In this document: in pieces, positions 5,685 through 14,774 of the stretch | Layout: each line of letters begins with the position of its first letter | How positions within the stretch are numbered: the stretch's first letter is position 1 | Source of the DNA: Candidatus Aminicenantota bacterium | GTDB taxonomy: Bacteria; Acidobacteriota; Aminicenantia; UBA2199 | DNA length: 18,368 nt | Reading direction: 5' to 3' | NCBI GenBank assembly: GCA_030612495.1 | Contig: JAUWNT010000031.1 | Span: 1-18,368, forward strand | Made by a program: the position numbers and the translations under genes | The notes under the pieces: generated by a model | The model's database searches: none | The model's input: the letters and a program-made list of their open reading frames with translations, nothing else | Told to the model about the DNA's origin: nothing

Positions 5685-7289
5685 TTGAAAACAAAATATA
5701 TCTTTATAACTGGAGGCGTGCTTTCTGCACTTGGGAAAGGAGTTGCTGCAGCTTCGATTGGTAATATACTTGAATCTTATGGGTTTACGATTTCTATTTT
5801 AAAGCTTGATCCATATTTAAATGTTGATCCAGGAACAATGAGCCCATTCCAGCATGGAGAAGTTTTTGTCACTGATGATGGGGCAGAGACAGATCTTGAT
5901 TTAGGTCATTATGAGCGCTTTACTACAGCCAAAATGTCTCAGGAAAATAACTGGACTGCAGGTAAAATCTATAATGATGTAATTCAGAAAGAAAGAAGGG
6001 GAGATTATCTTGGTAAAACAGTTCAGGTTATACCCCATGTTACAGATGAGATAAAATCAGCAATAAAGGTAATGCATGGGAAGTACGATGTGATCCTTGT
6101 AGAAATTGGAGGCACTGTTGGAGATATTGAAAGTTTGCCTTTTCTTGAGGCAATAAGACAGATCGGGCTTGAAGATAATGATTCGATCTATGTGCATTTA
6201 ACTTTAGTACCTTTTATTAAAACTGCGGGTGAGCTTAAAACAAAACCAACACAGCACAGTGTGAAGGCTTTAAGGGAGATTGGAATTCAACCTGATATTT
6301 TGCTTTGCAGAGCAGAAATCCCTTTAAATGATGACATAAAGAAGAAGATTGCTCTTTTTACAAATTTAAAATTTGATGATGTTGTAAGCGCTCCTGATGT
6401 TAAGACTATATATGAGATTCCTTTGATATTTAAAAAAGAGGGATTGGGAAGCAATATTTTAAAAAAACTTAACCTTCAAAAAAAGAAGGATGATTCTGAA
6501 ATTTGGGCAAAATGGGTAAATAGAGTTAAAAATTTGAAAGAAGAAATTGTTATTAGTATTGTTGGAAAATATATTCAGTTAAATGATTCATATAAGAGTT
6601 TGTATGAGGCTCTTTTCCATGCAGGAGTTAAAAATAATTTAAGAGTAAAACTTGATCTTGTTGAATCTGAAGACTTACTGAAATGTGATCTTAGTGAAAG
6701 ATTTAAACTTTCACATGCAATTCTTATACCTGGAGGATTTGGTATTCGTGGTATTGAGGGAATGATAAAAGCAGTGGAATATAGTAGAATTAATAGAATT
6801 CCTTTTTTGGGAATTTGTCTTGGTATGCAAGTTGCTTCAATTGAATTTATAAGGAATGTTGCTGAAATAAAGGATGCAGACTCAGTTGAGTTTAATAAAT
6901 ATGCGCACAACAAGGTCTTTCTTAAATTAAAAGAATTGATTAATATTGAAGAACTTGGACACAATATGAGATTGGGTGAATATAAATGCGCTTTAGAGAA
7001 GGGTACTCTTTGTTATAGTATTTATAAAACCGAGAAGATATTTGAAAGGCATAGGCACAGATTTGAGTTTAATCCAAAATTTGAAACTGTTTTGGAGGAT
7101 AATGGAATGATAATTAGTGGTAAAAATCCTGAAAGAAATCTTGTTGAAATGATCGAGTTAAAAGATCACCCATGGTTTATTGGATGTCAATTTCATCCAG
7201 AGTTCAAGTCAAGGCCAATAAATCCTCATCCCTTATTTGTTTCTTTTGTAAAAAGTGCAAAAAAATTTAAAGATAGAATAAAATCATAA
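5685..7289 (+). CDS. pyrG: CTP synthase
   Basis: A 534-residue enzyme (535 if the TTG at 5682 is used) that aminates UTP to CTP with ATP and glutamine. The N-terminal synthetase domain begins KYIFITGGVLSALGKG with the P-loop at 10-19, followed by the DPYLNVDPGTMSPFQHGEVFV block. The C-terminal class I glutamine amidotransferase domain starts near 285 (VISIVGKYI) and carries the nucleophile Cys378 in GICLGMQ and His504/Glu506 in FHPEF; HRHRFEFN is also present. All catalytic residues appear intact and the length is normal. It closes the plus-strand operon, and its last 6 bases overlap the end of the opposing helicase gene, leaving no room for a terminator between them. Confidence 0.97.
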   Translation: MKTKYIFITGGVLSALGKGVAAASIGNILESYGFTISILKLDPYLNVDPGTMSPFQHGEVFVTDDGAETDLDLGHYERFTTAKMSQENNWTAGKIYNDVIQKERRGDYLGKTVQVIPHVTDEIKSAIKVMHGKYDVILVEIGGTVGDIESLPFLEAIRQIGLEDNDSIYVHLTLVPFIKTAGELKTKPTQHSVKALREIGIQPDILLCRAEIPLNDDIKKKIALFTNLKFDDVVSAPDVKTIYEIPLIFKKEGLGSNILKKLNLQKKKDDSEIWAKWVNRVKNLKEEIVISIVGKYIQLNDSYKSLYEALFHAGVKNNLRVKLDLVESEDLLKCDLSERFKLSHAILIPGGFGIRGIEGMIKAVEYSRINRIPFLGICLGMQVASIEFIRNVAEIKDADSVEFNKYAHNKVFLKLKELINIEELGHNMRLGEYKCALEKGTLCYSIYKTEKIFERHRHRFEFNPKFETVLEDNGMIISGKNPERNLVEMIELKDHPWFIGCQFHPEFKSRPINPHPLFVSFVKSAKKFKDRIKS

Positions 7290-9281
7290 TTCTATATTTG
7301 CAGTACTTTGCAGTTGATTTTCTGCATCTATTGCTCCATAATTAATCAAATTGATTGTCTTTGAGATCTTTTCTTTTAATTCTGTTGGAACAGGGGTATC
7401 AAGCATCTCTCTTAATATCTGAATGCTCATCCTATAGTATCTGATTATCTCGCCTTCATCTAGATCAGTCTCCTCTATTACATTATCAAATGATTTATTT
7501 TTCATCCAATCAATTAAGGAGAAAGATAGATCAAAAAAGGGTCTTTTGCTCATGCTATCTATTCTATATGTTTTCTCAACATTGCGGATATGTTTTATGA
7601 TTTTATCGGTTTCAGCTTTTACACGCTTTAATTCATAGCTGAGTTTCGCTTTTTTTAATCTTGGTTTAGGCTCAAATACAACAGCCAGACATAATATGCC
7701 CAGCTCCTTAGCAGATAATTTCTCAAGAATACCTGATTTATATAATTCAGCAAGTATTAATTCATAACCATATAATTTTTTAGCAAGATGCCCTTTTATT
7801 GTGAGTTTTTTATCCCTTATATAATCAAGTTGTTTTAGGGTTTTTAATTTAGACTTCATTTGATTTAATTGATAAGAATTCGATTGTTTTTTCTCAAGGA
7901 AGTGATAAAAAGAGAGAGAAAAGATATTTAGAAAGTTTTCTTCATAAGTTTCATAAAGGTTTAATATGGTAGCATAGGAAGCATTGAAACGGCTTCTTAT
8001 AGGTTCTGAACTTGCAGAAAGTATGTGGCTTATCTGACGAAAACTAAGTTCTTCAGGGTTTATTCGGCAATAAACAAAACCCTCTTTGTCAATTCCCCTT
8101 CTTCCGGATCTTCCTGCCATTTGATGAAAATCACGTATTTTTAACATTTTATGAAACCTGCCATAATTTTTTCTCATCTCATCTATTACAACACTCTTTG
8201 CAGGCATATTGATCCCAAGAGCAAAAGTTTCGGTTGTAAATATGATCTTAATATATTTTGCATAAAAAAGTTGTTCAATAACCTCTTTTAGCATAGGGTG
8301 AATACCTGCATGATGGTATGCAATACCTTTTGAAACCAATTCTCTTAGTTCAAGTTTCCGTTCGCTTTCAGAAATGTTTAGTTCATCGCATGCGCGGTCA
8401 TAAGCCATTTGCGCATTGTTTTGCTCTTCTATACTTATTAAGCTCAAGGAGAGGGCTTTTTTTGCAAGATATTCACAGCGTTTCCTACTAAAAGAAAAGT
8501 ATATACAGGGCAGGCGATTAGCCTTAATTAAGTGGCGTATAAGAGAAATCGGGCTATTATTGTAGGTTTCCTTTTTTAAGTTAATTGAGCTTCTCGGAGA
8601 TCTATAATGTTGATTGTAATTGTATTGATAATAAATATTTTTTCTTCTGCTATAGCCGATTTTTTTTACAGTTTTTAATTCGTTTAATATTTTTCCTGAA
8701 CATTGAAAATAAAAGTGTAAAGGAACAGGTCTTATAGTCGTTTTTATAATTTCTATAGGATGGGAGTGTATGGTTTTTAGCCAGGATGCAAACTGATCGA
8801 CATTTGGGATTGTTGCTGAAAGACCAATAAATCTAATATGTGGAGGCATAAGGATTAAGGATTCTTCCCAAACAGTTCCTCTATCAATATCATCCAGATA
8901 GTGAATCTCATCAAAAATAATCCAGGAATGGTCTATTAAACTATTTTTTCTTTCCAGAACCCTATTACGAAAGATTTCAGTGGTCATAATTAAAAGAGGA
9001 GCAAATGGATTTATGCTAACATCTCCTGTGATAATACCAACTTTATCCGGAAATGAGGTTGTAAATTCACGATATTTTTGATTTGAAATAGCTTTGATTG
9101 GTGCAGTGTATATAACCTTTTTACCTTCATATAAACATTTTGTCATTACGTGTTCAGCAATTACTGTTTTTCCTGTACCAGTAGGAGCTGAGACAAGAAC
9201 AGAATGATTTTTTTCTACTGCTCCATATGCCTGTTTCTGAAAGTCGTCAAGCTCAAATTTATATTTTATTTTATATTTCAT
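7284..9281 (-). CDS. Ski2/Mtr4-like DExH RNA helicase
   Basis: A 665-residue superfamily 2 helicase. Motifs in order: a start region FELDDFQKQA (9-18), Walker A APTGTGKT (32-39), Ia APIKAISNQK (60-69), GDVSIN (86-91), MTTEI (99-103), DEIH (124-127), SATIPN (155-160), then FTTETFALGINMPAK (motif V) and HQMAGRSGRRG (motif VI). A C-terminal region ending with LDEGEIIRYYRMSIQIL resembles the DSHCT domain of Dob1/Ski2 proteins. It lacks the long arch insertion of eukaryotic Mtr4. Bacterial relatives include HelY-type proteins. The likely role is ATP-driven unwinding in RNA processing or decay. It is last in a minus-strand operon, 12 bp after rlmN, which fits an RNA role. DNA unwinding cannot be excluded. 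Confidence 0.85.
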   Translation of the reverse strand: MKYKIKYKFELDDFQKQAYGAVEKNHSVLVSAPTGTGKTVIAEHVMTKCLYEGKKVIYTAPIKAISNQKYREFTTSFPDKVGIITGDVSINPFAPLLIMTTEIFRNRVLERKNSLIDHSWIIFDEIHYLDDIDRGTVWEESLILMPPHIRFIGLSATIPNVDQFASWLKTIHSHPIEIIKTTIRPVPLHFYFQCSGKILNELKTVKKIGYSRRKNIYYQYNYNQHYRSPRSSINLKKETYNNSPISLIRHLIKANRLPCIYFSFSRKRCEYLAKKALSLSLISIEEQNNAQMAYDRACDELNISESERKLELRELVSKGIAYHHAGIHPMLKEVIEQLFYAKYIKIIFTTETFALGINMPAKSVVIDEMRKNYGRFHKMLKIRDFHQMAGRSGRRGIDKEGFVYCRINPEELSFRQISHILSASSEPIRSRFNASYATILNLYETYEENFLNIFSLSFYHFLEKKQSNSYQLNQMKSKLKTLKQLDYIRDKKLTIKGHLAKKLYGYELILAELYKSGILEKLSAKELGILCLAVVFEPKPRLKKAKLSYELKRVKAETDKIIKHIRNVEKTYRIDSMSKRPFFDLSFSLIDWMKNKSFDNVIEETDLDEGEIIRYYRMSIQILREMLDTPVPTELKEKISKTINLINYGAIDAENQLQSTANIEL

Positions 9282-9293
9282 TAGATCTTCATT

Positions 9294-10319
9294 TTAGTTT
9301 TCCTTTATCTGTGTTGCAAGCTGTCCACAAGCTGATTTTATATCTTTCCCTTTAGACCAACGCAACACTACAGTATATCCTTTTAAACACAAATATTCTT
9401 TAAATGCTTCAATATTTTTTTTTGAAGGAGTTTTAAATTCTATATTTGTATTTTCGTTGTAAGGGATCAGGTTTATCTTACATAAGATTCTCCTCAATAA
9501 TTGAGAAATTTTTTTTGCATCCTGAATAGAATCATTTATGCCTTTTATTAATACGTACTCAAAAGTAATTTTATATTTCCTTTTGTAATTCCTGAAATAG
9601 TCTAATATATTGTTTATATTTTCCTTTTTTGAGACAGGCATTAATTGCTCTCTGATTTGATTGTCAGGGGCATTCAAAGATAAACTTATCTTTATGTTTG
9701 GAAAGTCTTTTTCTATTTGCTTGATGTAATTTAGAATACCAGCAGTTGATACTGTTATATTTTTTGGAGAAAAATCAATTCCCTTTTCAGAAGTAATGAT
9801 GGATAATGCTTTTTTTAGATTTTTATAATTAAGTAATGGTTCTCCCATACCCATAAAAACTATGTTGATCTTTCCATTGTAGTCATATATTTCCTTTTGT
9901 AATATTAATATTTGAGATAGAATTTCTCCTGAACTTAAGTTTCTTATAAAGCCCATTTTGCCTGTAGCACAAAAAGCGCAATTCAAAGCACATCCAACTT
10001 GTGAAGAGATACAGAAAGTGTAGTGATTTTTCTCTTTTATTAATACAGACTCTATTCTATTTTTATCCTCTAATTCAATAAGGAATTTCTTTGTCCCCAG
10101 TTTATCTTCTATTTTATCTATTAATCTGTTTAATAGAGTACTATATTGTTTTAAAAAAAGCTCTCTGTTATATTTACTTATATTTGACCATAGCTTGATG
10201 TTCTGAACATTCTTTTGATAAATCCACTGGAAAACCTGATCTGATATAAAATCTCTTAGTCCGAGAGCTGCGATTTCGTTTTTTAATTCATTTAAAGAGA
10301 GATCATATATCCATTTCAT
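9294..10319 (-). CDS. rlmN: Dual-specificity RNA methyltransferase RlmN
   Basis: A 341-residue radical-SAM enzyme that methylates C2 of adenosine 2503 in 23S rRNA, and A37 in some tRNAs. The iron-sulfur cluster motif is C110-x3-C114-x2-C117 in SSQVGCALNCAFCATG. It is followed by FMGMGEPLLNY, VSTAG and SLNAPDNQIR, then FEYVLIKGIND and LIPYNE. The methyl-carrying Cys331 sits in SACGQL near the end. The length is typical. Its start overlaps the preceding symporter stop by 4 bp (ATGA), so it is translationally coupled to a transport gene with no obvious functional link. Confidence 0.95.
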   Translation of the reverse strand: MKWIYDLSLNELKNEIAALGLRDFISDQVFQWIYQKNVQNIKLWSNISKYNRELFLKQYSTLLNRLIDKIEDKLGTKKFLIELEDKNRIESVLIKEKNHYTFCISSQVGCALNCAFCATGKMGFIRNLSSGEILSQILILQKEIYDYNGKINIVFMGMGEPLLNYKNLKKALSIITSEKGIDFSPKNITVSTAGILNYIKQIEKDFPNIKISLSLNAPDNQIREQLMPVSKKENINNILDYFRNYKRKYKITFEYVLIKGINDSIQDAKKISQLLRRILCKINLIPYNENTNIEFKTPSKKNIEAFKEYLCLKGYTVVLRWSKGKDIKSACGQLATQIKEN

Positions 10320-11803
10320 TGGTCTGTTTGATTTATAGAATCGAATTCTTTAATTATATCTCTTGAAGGTTTTTTATCTAGAAGGCTAAGTACTATTATA
10401 GTTGCTGTAGAAAGTATGAATCCAGGTACTATTTCATACATATTAAAAATACCGCCGGTGAGTTGTTTCCATATAATAACAACAATTCCTCCTACTAAAA
10501 TTCCTCCGATTGCTCCTTTTCTCGTCATTCTTCTCCAGAACAGAGAGATTAGAACAATAGGGCCAAATGCAGCTCCAAAACCTGCCCATGCATATGCAAC
10601 CAATCCCAGAATACTGCTTTTAGGGTTTAAAGCTATTATATAAGCTATGATAGCAACTACAATAACAGCTGAGCGACTTATCCAGACAAGTTCCCTGGAG
10701 CTTGCTTTTTTTCTGAATAAGACTTTGTAGAAATCTTGTGTAATTGCTGAAGAAGTAACAAGAAGTTGAGAATCAGCAGTACTCATTATTGCAGCTAAAA
10801 TCGCTGCCAGCAATACGCCTCCAGCAATAGGAATAATAAAACTATTAACTAAAACAATAAAAATAATTTCTGCTTCTGCTTGTTTTAAAGTGGTTTGAAG
10901 ATATGCTCTGCCAATAACACCTATCATTACAGCACTAAACAAACTGATCGTAACCCAGATCATAGCTATATTGCGGGCCTTTTTGACCTTTTCAGGGGAA
11001 CGAATTGCCATAAATCGAGCAAGTATATGCGGCTGGCCAAAGTAACCAAGACCCCATGCAAGTAAAGAAACAATAGAAATAATAGAAAGAGTGCTCCCAT
11101 CTACTTTTGTAAACATATTTAATAATTCCGGATTTATGTTTTTTATTGAAAAATAAATACTTTTAGCTCCTCCAAGAAGGTTAATCCCTGCTATTGGGAC
11201 TATAATAATAGCAATAAACATAATCATTCCCTGGAAAAAATCTGTCCAGCTTACAGCCATAAATCCACCTAAAAAAGTATAAGATATAATAACGAATGCT
11301 CCAATAAATAAACCGTTTTTATAAGATATTCCAAAAACAGTACTAAAGAGTTTTGCTCCTGCAACGAATCCAGAGGATGTATAGATCAAGAAGAATATTA
11401 ATATAAAAATAGCTGATGTAATGCGAAGGGCTTTAGAGTTATCTTTGAACCTGTTTTCAAAGTAGTCAGGGATTGTAAGTGCGTTTCCTGCATGCTCAGT
11501 ATATTTTCTTAGGCGTTTTGCAATAAATTTCCAGTTTAAATAAGTCCCTATGCATAAACCGATTGCTATCCAGAAAGATTCCAGACCTGCAATATATGCA
11601 TATCCGGGCAACCCCATTAATAACCACCCACTCATATCAGAGGCTTGCGCGCTCATTGCAGTTACCCAGCTGTTCAATCCTCTACCGCCTAAAATATAGT
11701 CAGATAAGTTTTTTGTTTTTCTATAAAATATTATTCCAATACCAAGCATAAATAAAAGATATAAACCGAATGTAAATAAGAGGCCTATATTATTTGAAAT
11801 CAT
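10316..11803 (-). CDS. putP: Sodium/solute symporter, PutP-like
   Basis: A 495-residue integral membrane protein of the solute:sodium symporter (SSS) family with about 13 hydrophobic helices. It closely follows PutP landmarks: FILGG-like DYILGGRGLNSWV, then SAQASDMSGWLLMGLPG in which Asp56 matches the Na+-essential Asp55 of E. coli PutP; SFWIAIGL; the signature GYFGQPHILARFMAIRS; and STADSQLLVTSSAITQDFYK, the helix that carries the second set of Na+ ligands. Proline is the most likely substrate, but substrate cannot be read from sequence with certainty. It overlaps the stop of the symporter before it and the start of rlmN after it by 4 bp each. Confidence 0.88.
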   Translation of the reverse strand: MISNNIGLLFTFGLYLLFMLGIGIIFYRKTKNLSDYILGGRGLNSWVTAMSAQASDMSGWLLMGLPGYAYIAGLESFWIAIGLCIGTYLNWKFIAKRLRKYTEHAGNALTIPDYFENRFKDNSKALRITSAIFILIFFLIYTSSGFVAGAKLFSTVFGISYKNGLFIGAFVIISYTFLGGFMAVSWTDFFQGMIMFIAIIIVPIAGINLLGGAKSIYFSIKNINPELLNMFTKVDGSTLSIISIVSLLAWGLGYFGQPHILARFMAIRSPEKVKKARNIAMIWVTISLFSAVMIGVIGRAYLQTTLKQAEAEIIFIVLVNSFIIPIAGGVLLAAILAAIMSTADSQLLVTSSAITQDFYKVLFRKKASSRELVWISRSAVIVVAIIAYIIALNPKSSILGLVAYAWAGFGAAFGPIVLISLFWRRMTRKGAIGGILVGGIVVIIWKQLTGGIFNMYEIVPGFILSTATIIVLSLLDKKPSRDIIKEFDSINQTDQ

Positions 11804-13230
11804 ATTTTAGCTGATTCTTCTTTATTTGTTAAAAGCGTAACAACAATTGATAGAATCATAGCCATTATGAATGTAATGGCACGGGCAGTTACAACCTTAT
11901 CCAAGCCTGTAATGATCCAGATAATTGTTGTGATGAGGCCAGTGAGTAAAGCAGTGATAATTCCAGAAGAACTATAACGTTTCCAGTAGAATGAGAGCAA
12001 TATTGATGGTGCAAAGGAGCATCCTATACCTGCCCATGCATAACTAACAATAGTATAAATTAAATCTGATGTTGTTAATGCTAATCCTAAAGCTGTAATA
12101 CCAATGATCAAAGTAGATACACGGGAGATATTTAATAAGGTTTTATCTTTTGCTTTACCCTTCTTTATTATACCTTTATATACATCCTGGCTTATAGAAG
12201 ATGCAGCTACGAGAAGCATGCTCTGAGCAGTTGAGATCATAGCAGCTACAGCACCAGCAAGAAGAATAGCTGCAAGCCACCATGGGAATAGCCTGGTTAA
12301 TGTATAAGGCAAGATCATTTCAGGATCTTTTACAGCATCTGGCCCGAATAAAACCAGTGCGCACAAACCAATAAGAACAACTCCTGTGTATGCAAGGATT
12401 GTCCATAGTACAGCAATATTACGGCCTATTTTTACATTTCTTTTGTCTTTCATTCCCATAAATCGTGCATTAAGTTGTGGTTGACCTCCTAAGTAGCCAA
12501 AAAACCATGCTAAATTATTGAAAATCAAAAGTCCTGCTGCAAAACCGCCCAACCCACCTGTAAAAGATCCGAATTTTGGTCCTGCATTAGCAAGAGCTGC
12601 TGTAATGTTCACAGGTTCTGATAACATTATTGATAACATGATAATAGGTGTTATTACAAGTGTTGTTATCATTAGTATGGATTGAAAGGTATCTACTGCC
12701 ACAACACTGATAAAGCCTCCAAAAGTTGCATAAGTCAATATCACAGCTGCAGCAATGATCTGCCCCCAGAATGGATCCAATCCAAATGTTTCAAATATTG
12801 TTTTTCCTGCTCCAGCAAATTGAGCTCCAACATAAAAAATGAAGAAAAAAACGATTATTGTAGTGGAAAGGGCCCTTATTGTATTTGCTTTTTTAGGAAA
12901 TTTAGAAGAAAAGTACTCAGGCATTGTCATTGCATTGTATTTTGCTGCTTCCGAACGAAATTTTGCAGCAAGGAAAATCCAGGCTGTGCTTATGCCAAGA
13001 AGGCAACCTACACCTGTCCAGATACCTGACAGCCCGTTTGCATATATAAAACCTGTAAATCCAAGTATTAACCAGGCAGATTCACCTGTTGCCCTTTCTG
13101 AAAGGGCTAACATCCAGCCAGGTAATTTAGAACCACCCAGGATAAAATCTGATTGGGATTTTGTTTTAAAGGATTGCCATATGCCGAGCGCCATGGTTAG
13201 AGCAAGATATCCTATAAAAATAGCGATCAT
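11800..13230 (-). CDS. Sodium/solute symporter, divergent PutP relative
   Basis: A 476-residue SSS-family transporter with about 13 membrane helices. FILGGSKLPGW and MTMPEYFSSKF are family motifs, and GGQPQLNARFMGMKDKRNV corresponds to the GQPHxxARFMA signature. STAQSMLLVAASSISQDVYK matches the second Na+-site helix. Where PutP has the essential Asp55 in ASDMSGWL, this protein has Glu50 in ATGESAWL, so its ion site and probably its substrate differ from the neighbour's. An AAAAAGGAGA Shine-Dalgarno (centred on 13238-13243, 7 bp spacing) fixes the ATG. The start overlaps the preceding gene's stop by one base, and the stop overlaps the next symporter by 4 bp. Confidence 0.88.
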   Translation of the reverse strand: MIAIFIGYLALTMALGIWQSFKTKSQSDFILGGSKLPGWMLALSERATGESAWLILGFTGFIYANGLSGIWTGVGCLLGISTAWIFLAAKFRSEAAKYNAMTMPEYFSSKFPKKANTIRALSTTIIVFFFIFYVGAQFAGAGKTIFETFGLDPFWGQIIAAAVILTYATFGGFISVVAVDTFQSILMITTLVITPIIMLSIMLSEPVNITAALANAGPKFGSFTGGLGGFAAGLLIFNNLAWFFGYLGGQPQLNARFMGMKDKRNVKIGRNIAVLWTILAYTGVVLIGLCALVLFGPDAVKDPEMILPYTLTRLFPWWLAAILLAGAVAAMISTAQSMLLVAASSISQDVYKGIIKKGKAKDKTLLNISRVSTLIIGITALGLALTTSDLIYTIVSYAWAGIGCSFAPSILLSFYWKRYSSSGIITALLTGLITTIIWIITGLDKVVTARAITFIMAMILSIVVTLLTNKEESAKI

Positions 13231-14588
13231 TATTCTTCTCCTTTTTGAAATGGAATAAAATGAAATTCTTCAGGGATCTTTTTTAACATTTTTATTATTT
13301 CTTTTAGTTCATTAGAAGTGGAACCATAACTATTTATTAATTTTTCAGCATTGCTAATTGAACCTCTGTTTTCTATTTCTATTACCTTAAGCATAAGCTC
13401 TTTAATTGCATTTTTGATTTTTTTTGAATTTATCAGGAGTTTTCTATTATTTATATTAAAAACAATTCCTCCATTTTTTAATAAGTAATTAAATTGTATT
13501 AAATATGCTTTGTTTATCTCTTTTTCAGGTTCATTTCTCAATTTTTCCAGAAGAGTAATTATATGAGTTATATAAATGTTATTTACTTTTTTTTCTTCAA
13601 TAAATTTTTGTTTTGTTAATACGAAAATATTATGTAAAGCAAGAGTATCTGCTTTTATTTCTTCAATAGTATAAAAATATTTTCCCATGGACTCGTTAAC
13701 TAAAATCAGTTTGTTTGATCTGCTATCAACAATTACAGGGCCAAGAAAATGTGAAATTCTATGTAAAACAACATGAGAAAAAAATGACTCAAAATCAACA
13801 AGATCAATATTCTTTTTTATTAATATTTTTTGGGCAATAGGTTTTAAAAAGTGTTTGAAATAGGATTTCATAATATTTTCAAGAATAATCAGTTTATAAC
13901 CGATTTTTTTTTTATATTCTTCATAATCAGGTTTAATAAGTATATATCTTTTAAGATTTATGGGAAAAATGATATTGGATACAGTTATTGAAGGGATAAC
14001 AGATGAATCAATTGGTATTTGATTTTTACTTGATTCCAGGTTCCCAAGGAATTTATCAATGTTTTGTATATATTTGCAAACCTGTTCGCTTTTTTCAAGG
14101 TTATTCGATAATATAAAAATTTTTATTTTTTTTGATTTTGTTTCAGGCTCAATAATGATATCAACTTTGTTTTTCTCCATTTTCATCCATTTTAAGTTAC
14201 TTGAAGTAAATTCACTCTTTAATATATCATTGGATAAAGAGTATAAGTATTTTTTTTGCTCTTCATATGTTGAAAATGTTGAGGCTTTTCTTAAGAGATT
14301 TGAGATCTTTTTTTTTAATTTTAATGCCATATCTTGATCTGAATCTTTTATATTTATTTGTTCAACAATCTTTGATATTTTTATGAAATTGTTTAACAAT
14401 CCTTTTGATTCTTTATCTAAATCATCTATATTTGAATTATCTTTTGTAACTAAAGTATTGGTCTTTGAGTATAGATAGTTTGTTGAATATTTTAGGTTTG
14501 AAATAACAAATATAATTAAAACTATGTGAATAATTAATAAAAAAAATGGTTTATTTAATTTATAAGTAATCTTTTTCATATATATCAT
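13230..14588 (-). CDS. Membrane-anchored M49-like protein with degenerate HRISH motif
   Basis: A 452-residue protein. One hydrophobic helix at about 14-31 anchors it as a signal anchor or uncleaved signal, with the rest probably outside the cytoplasm. The body is lysine-rich and mostly helical. Residues 275-284, LHRISHFLGP, and 309-317, EEIKADTLA, have the spacing and flanks of the bacterial M49-type (dipeptidyl-peptidase III-like) metallopeptidases, where I recall HExxHxLGP and EExKADxxGL. KVDIIIEP near 141 and IPIDSS near 191 also fit. The two histidines and the downstream glutamate survive, but the catalytic glutamate of HExxH is Arg277, so it is probably not an active peptidase. The start could be Met1 or Met4 (14579). 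First gene of the minus-strand operon. Family assignment is from memory and moderate. Confidence 0.6.
   Translation of the reverse strand: MIYMKKITYKLNKPFFLLIIHIVLIIFVISNLKYSTNYLYSKTNTLVTKDNSNIDDLDKESKGLLNNFIKISKIVEQINIKDSDQDMALKLKKKISNLLRKASTFSTYEEQKKYLYSLSNDILKSEFTSSNLKWMKMEKNKVDIIIEPETKSKKIKIFILSNNLEKSEQVCKYIQNIDKFLGNLESSKNQIPIDSSVIPSITVSNIIFPINLKRYILIKPDYEEYKKKIGYKLIILENIMKSYFKHFLKPIAQKILIKKNIDLVDFESFFSHVVLHRISHFLGPVIVDSRSNKLILVNESMGKYFYTIEEIKADTLALHNIFVLTKQKFIEEKKVNNIYITHIITLLEKLRNEPEKEINKAYLIQFNYLLKNGGIVFNINNRKLLINSKKIKNAIKELMLKVIEIENRGSISNAEKLINSYGSTSNELKEIIKMLKKIPEEFHFIPFQKGEE
13238..13243 (-). promoter_or_regulatory. Strong ribosome binding site of the first symporter gene
   Basis: AAGGAG on the minus strand, within AAAAAGGAGA, 7 bp before the ATG at 13230. 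It lies inside the coding end of the preceding gene and is one of the few strong Shine-Dalgarno sequences in the operon. Confidence 0.6.
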
Positions 14589-14758
14589 ACATAGAAAATT
14601 ATCAAAAACCAGGAATAAAGTAAAGATAAATTGTCTTAAATATTATTTAATTTTTGATTTTTTTTGAATCTAAATGACTTAAAAAAGTATTATCAATGGC
14701 TTTGAATTAAAAATCAATTCTTGTTTTTTTTGTAATTCTGTGTTAAATAGGGTATTTA
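14589..14758. other. Divergent intergenic region
   Basis: This 170-bp AT-rich gap separates the leftward five-gene operon from the rightward permease gene and should hold promoters for both. Only weak matches are visible: rightward TTGTTT (14721-14726) with TTAAAT (14743-14748) at 16 bp; leftward nothing better than a TTTACT/TAATTT-type pair. No gene or RNA was recognised. Confidence 0.3.
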
Positions 14759-14774
14759 TTGAACGGAGTATTGA

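Noticed and set aside
12682..13258. Two plus-strand open frames opposite the first symporter gene
   Set aside because: They lie within the coding sequence of a clear membrane transporter and have no protein-like features of their own.
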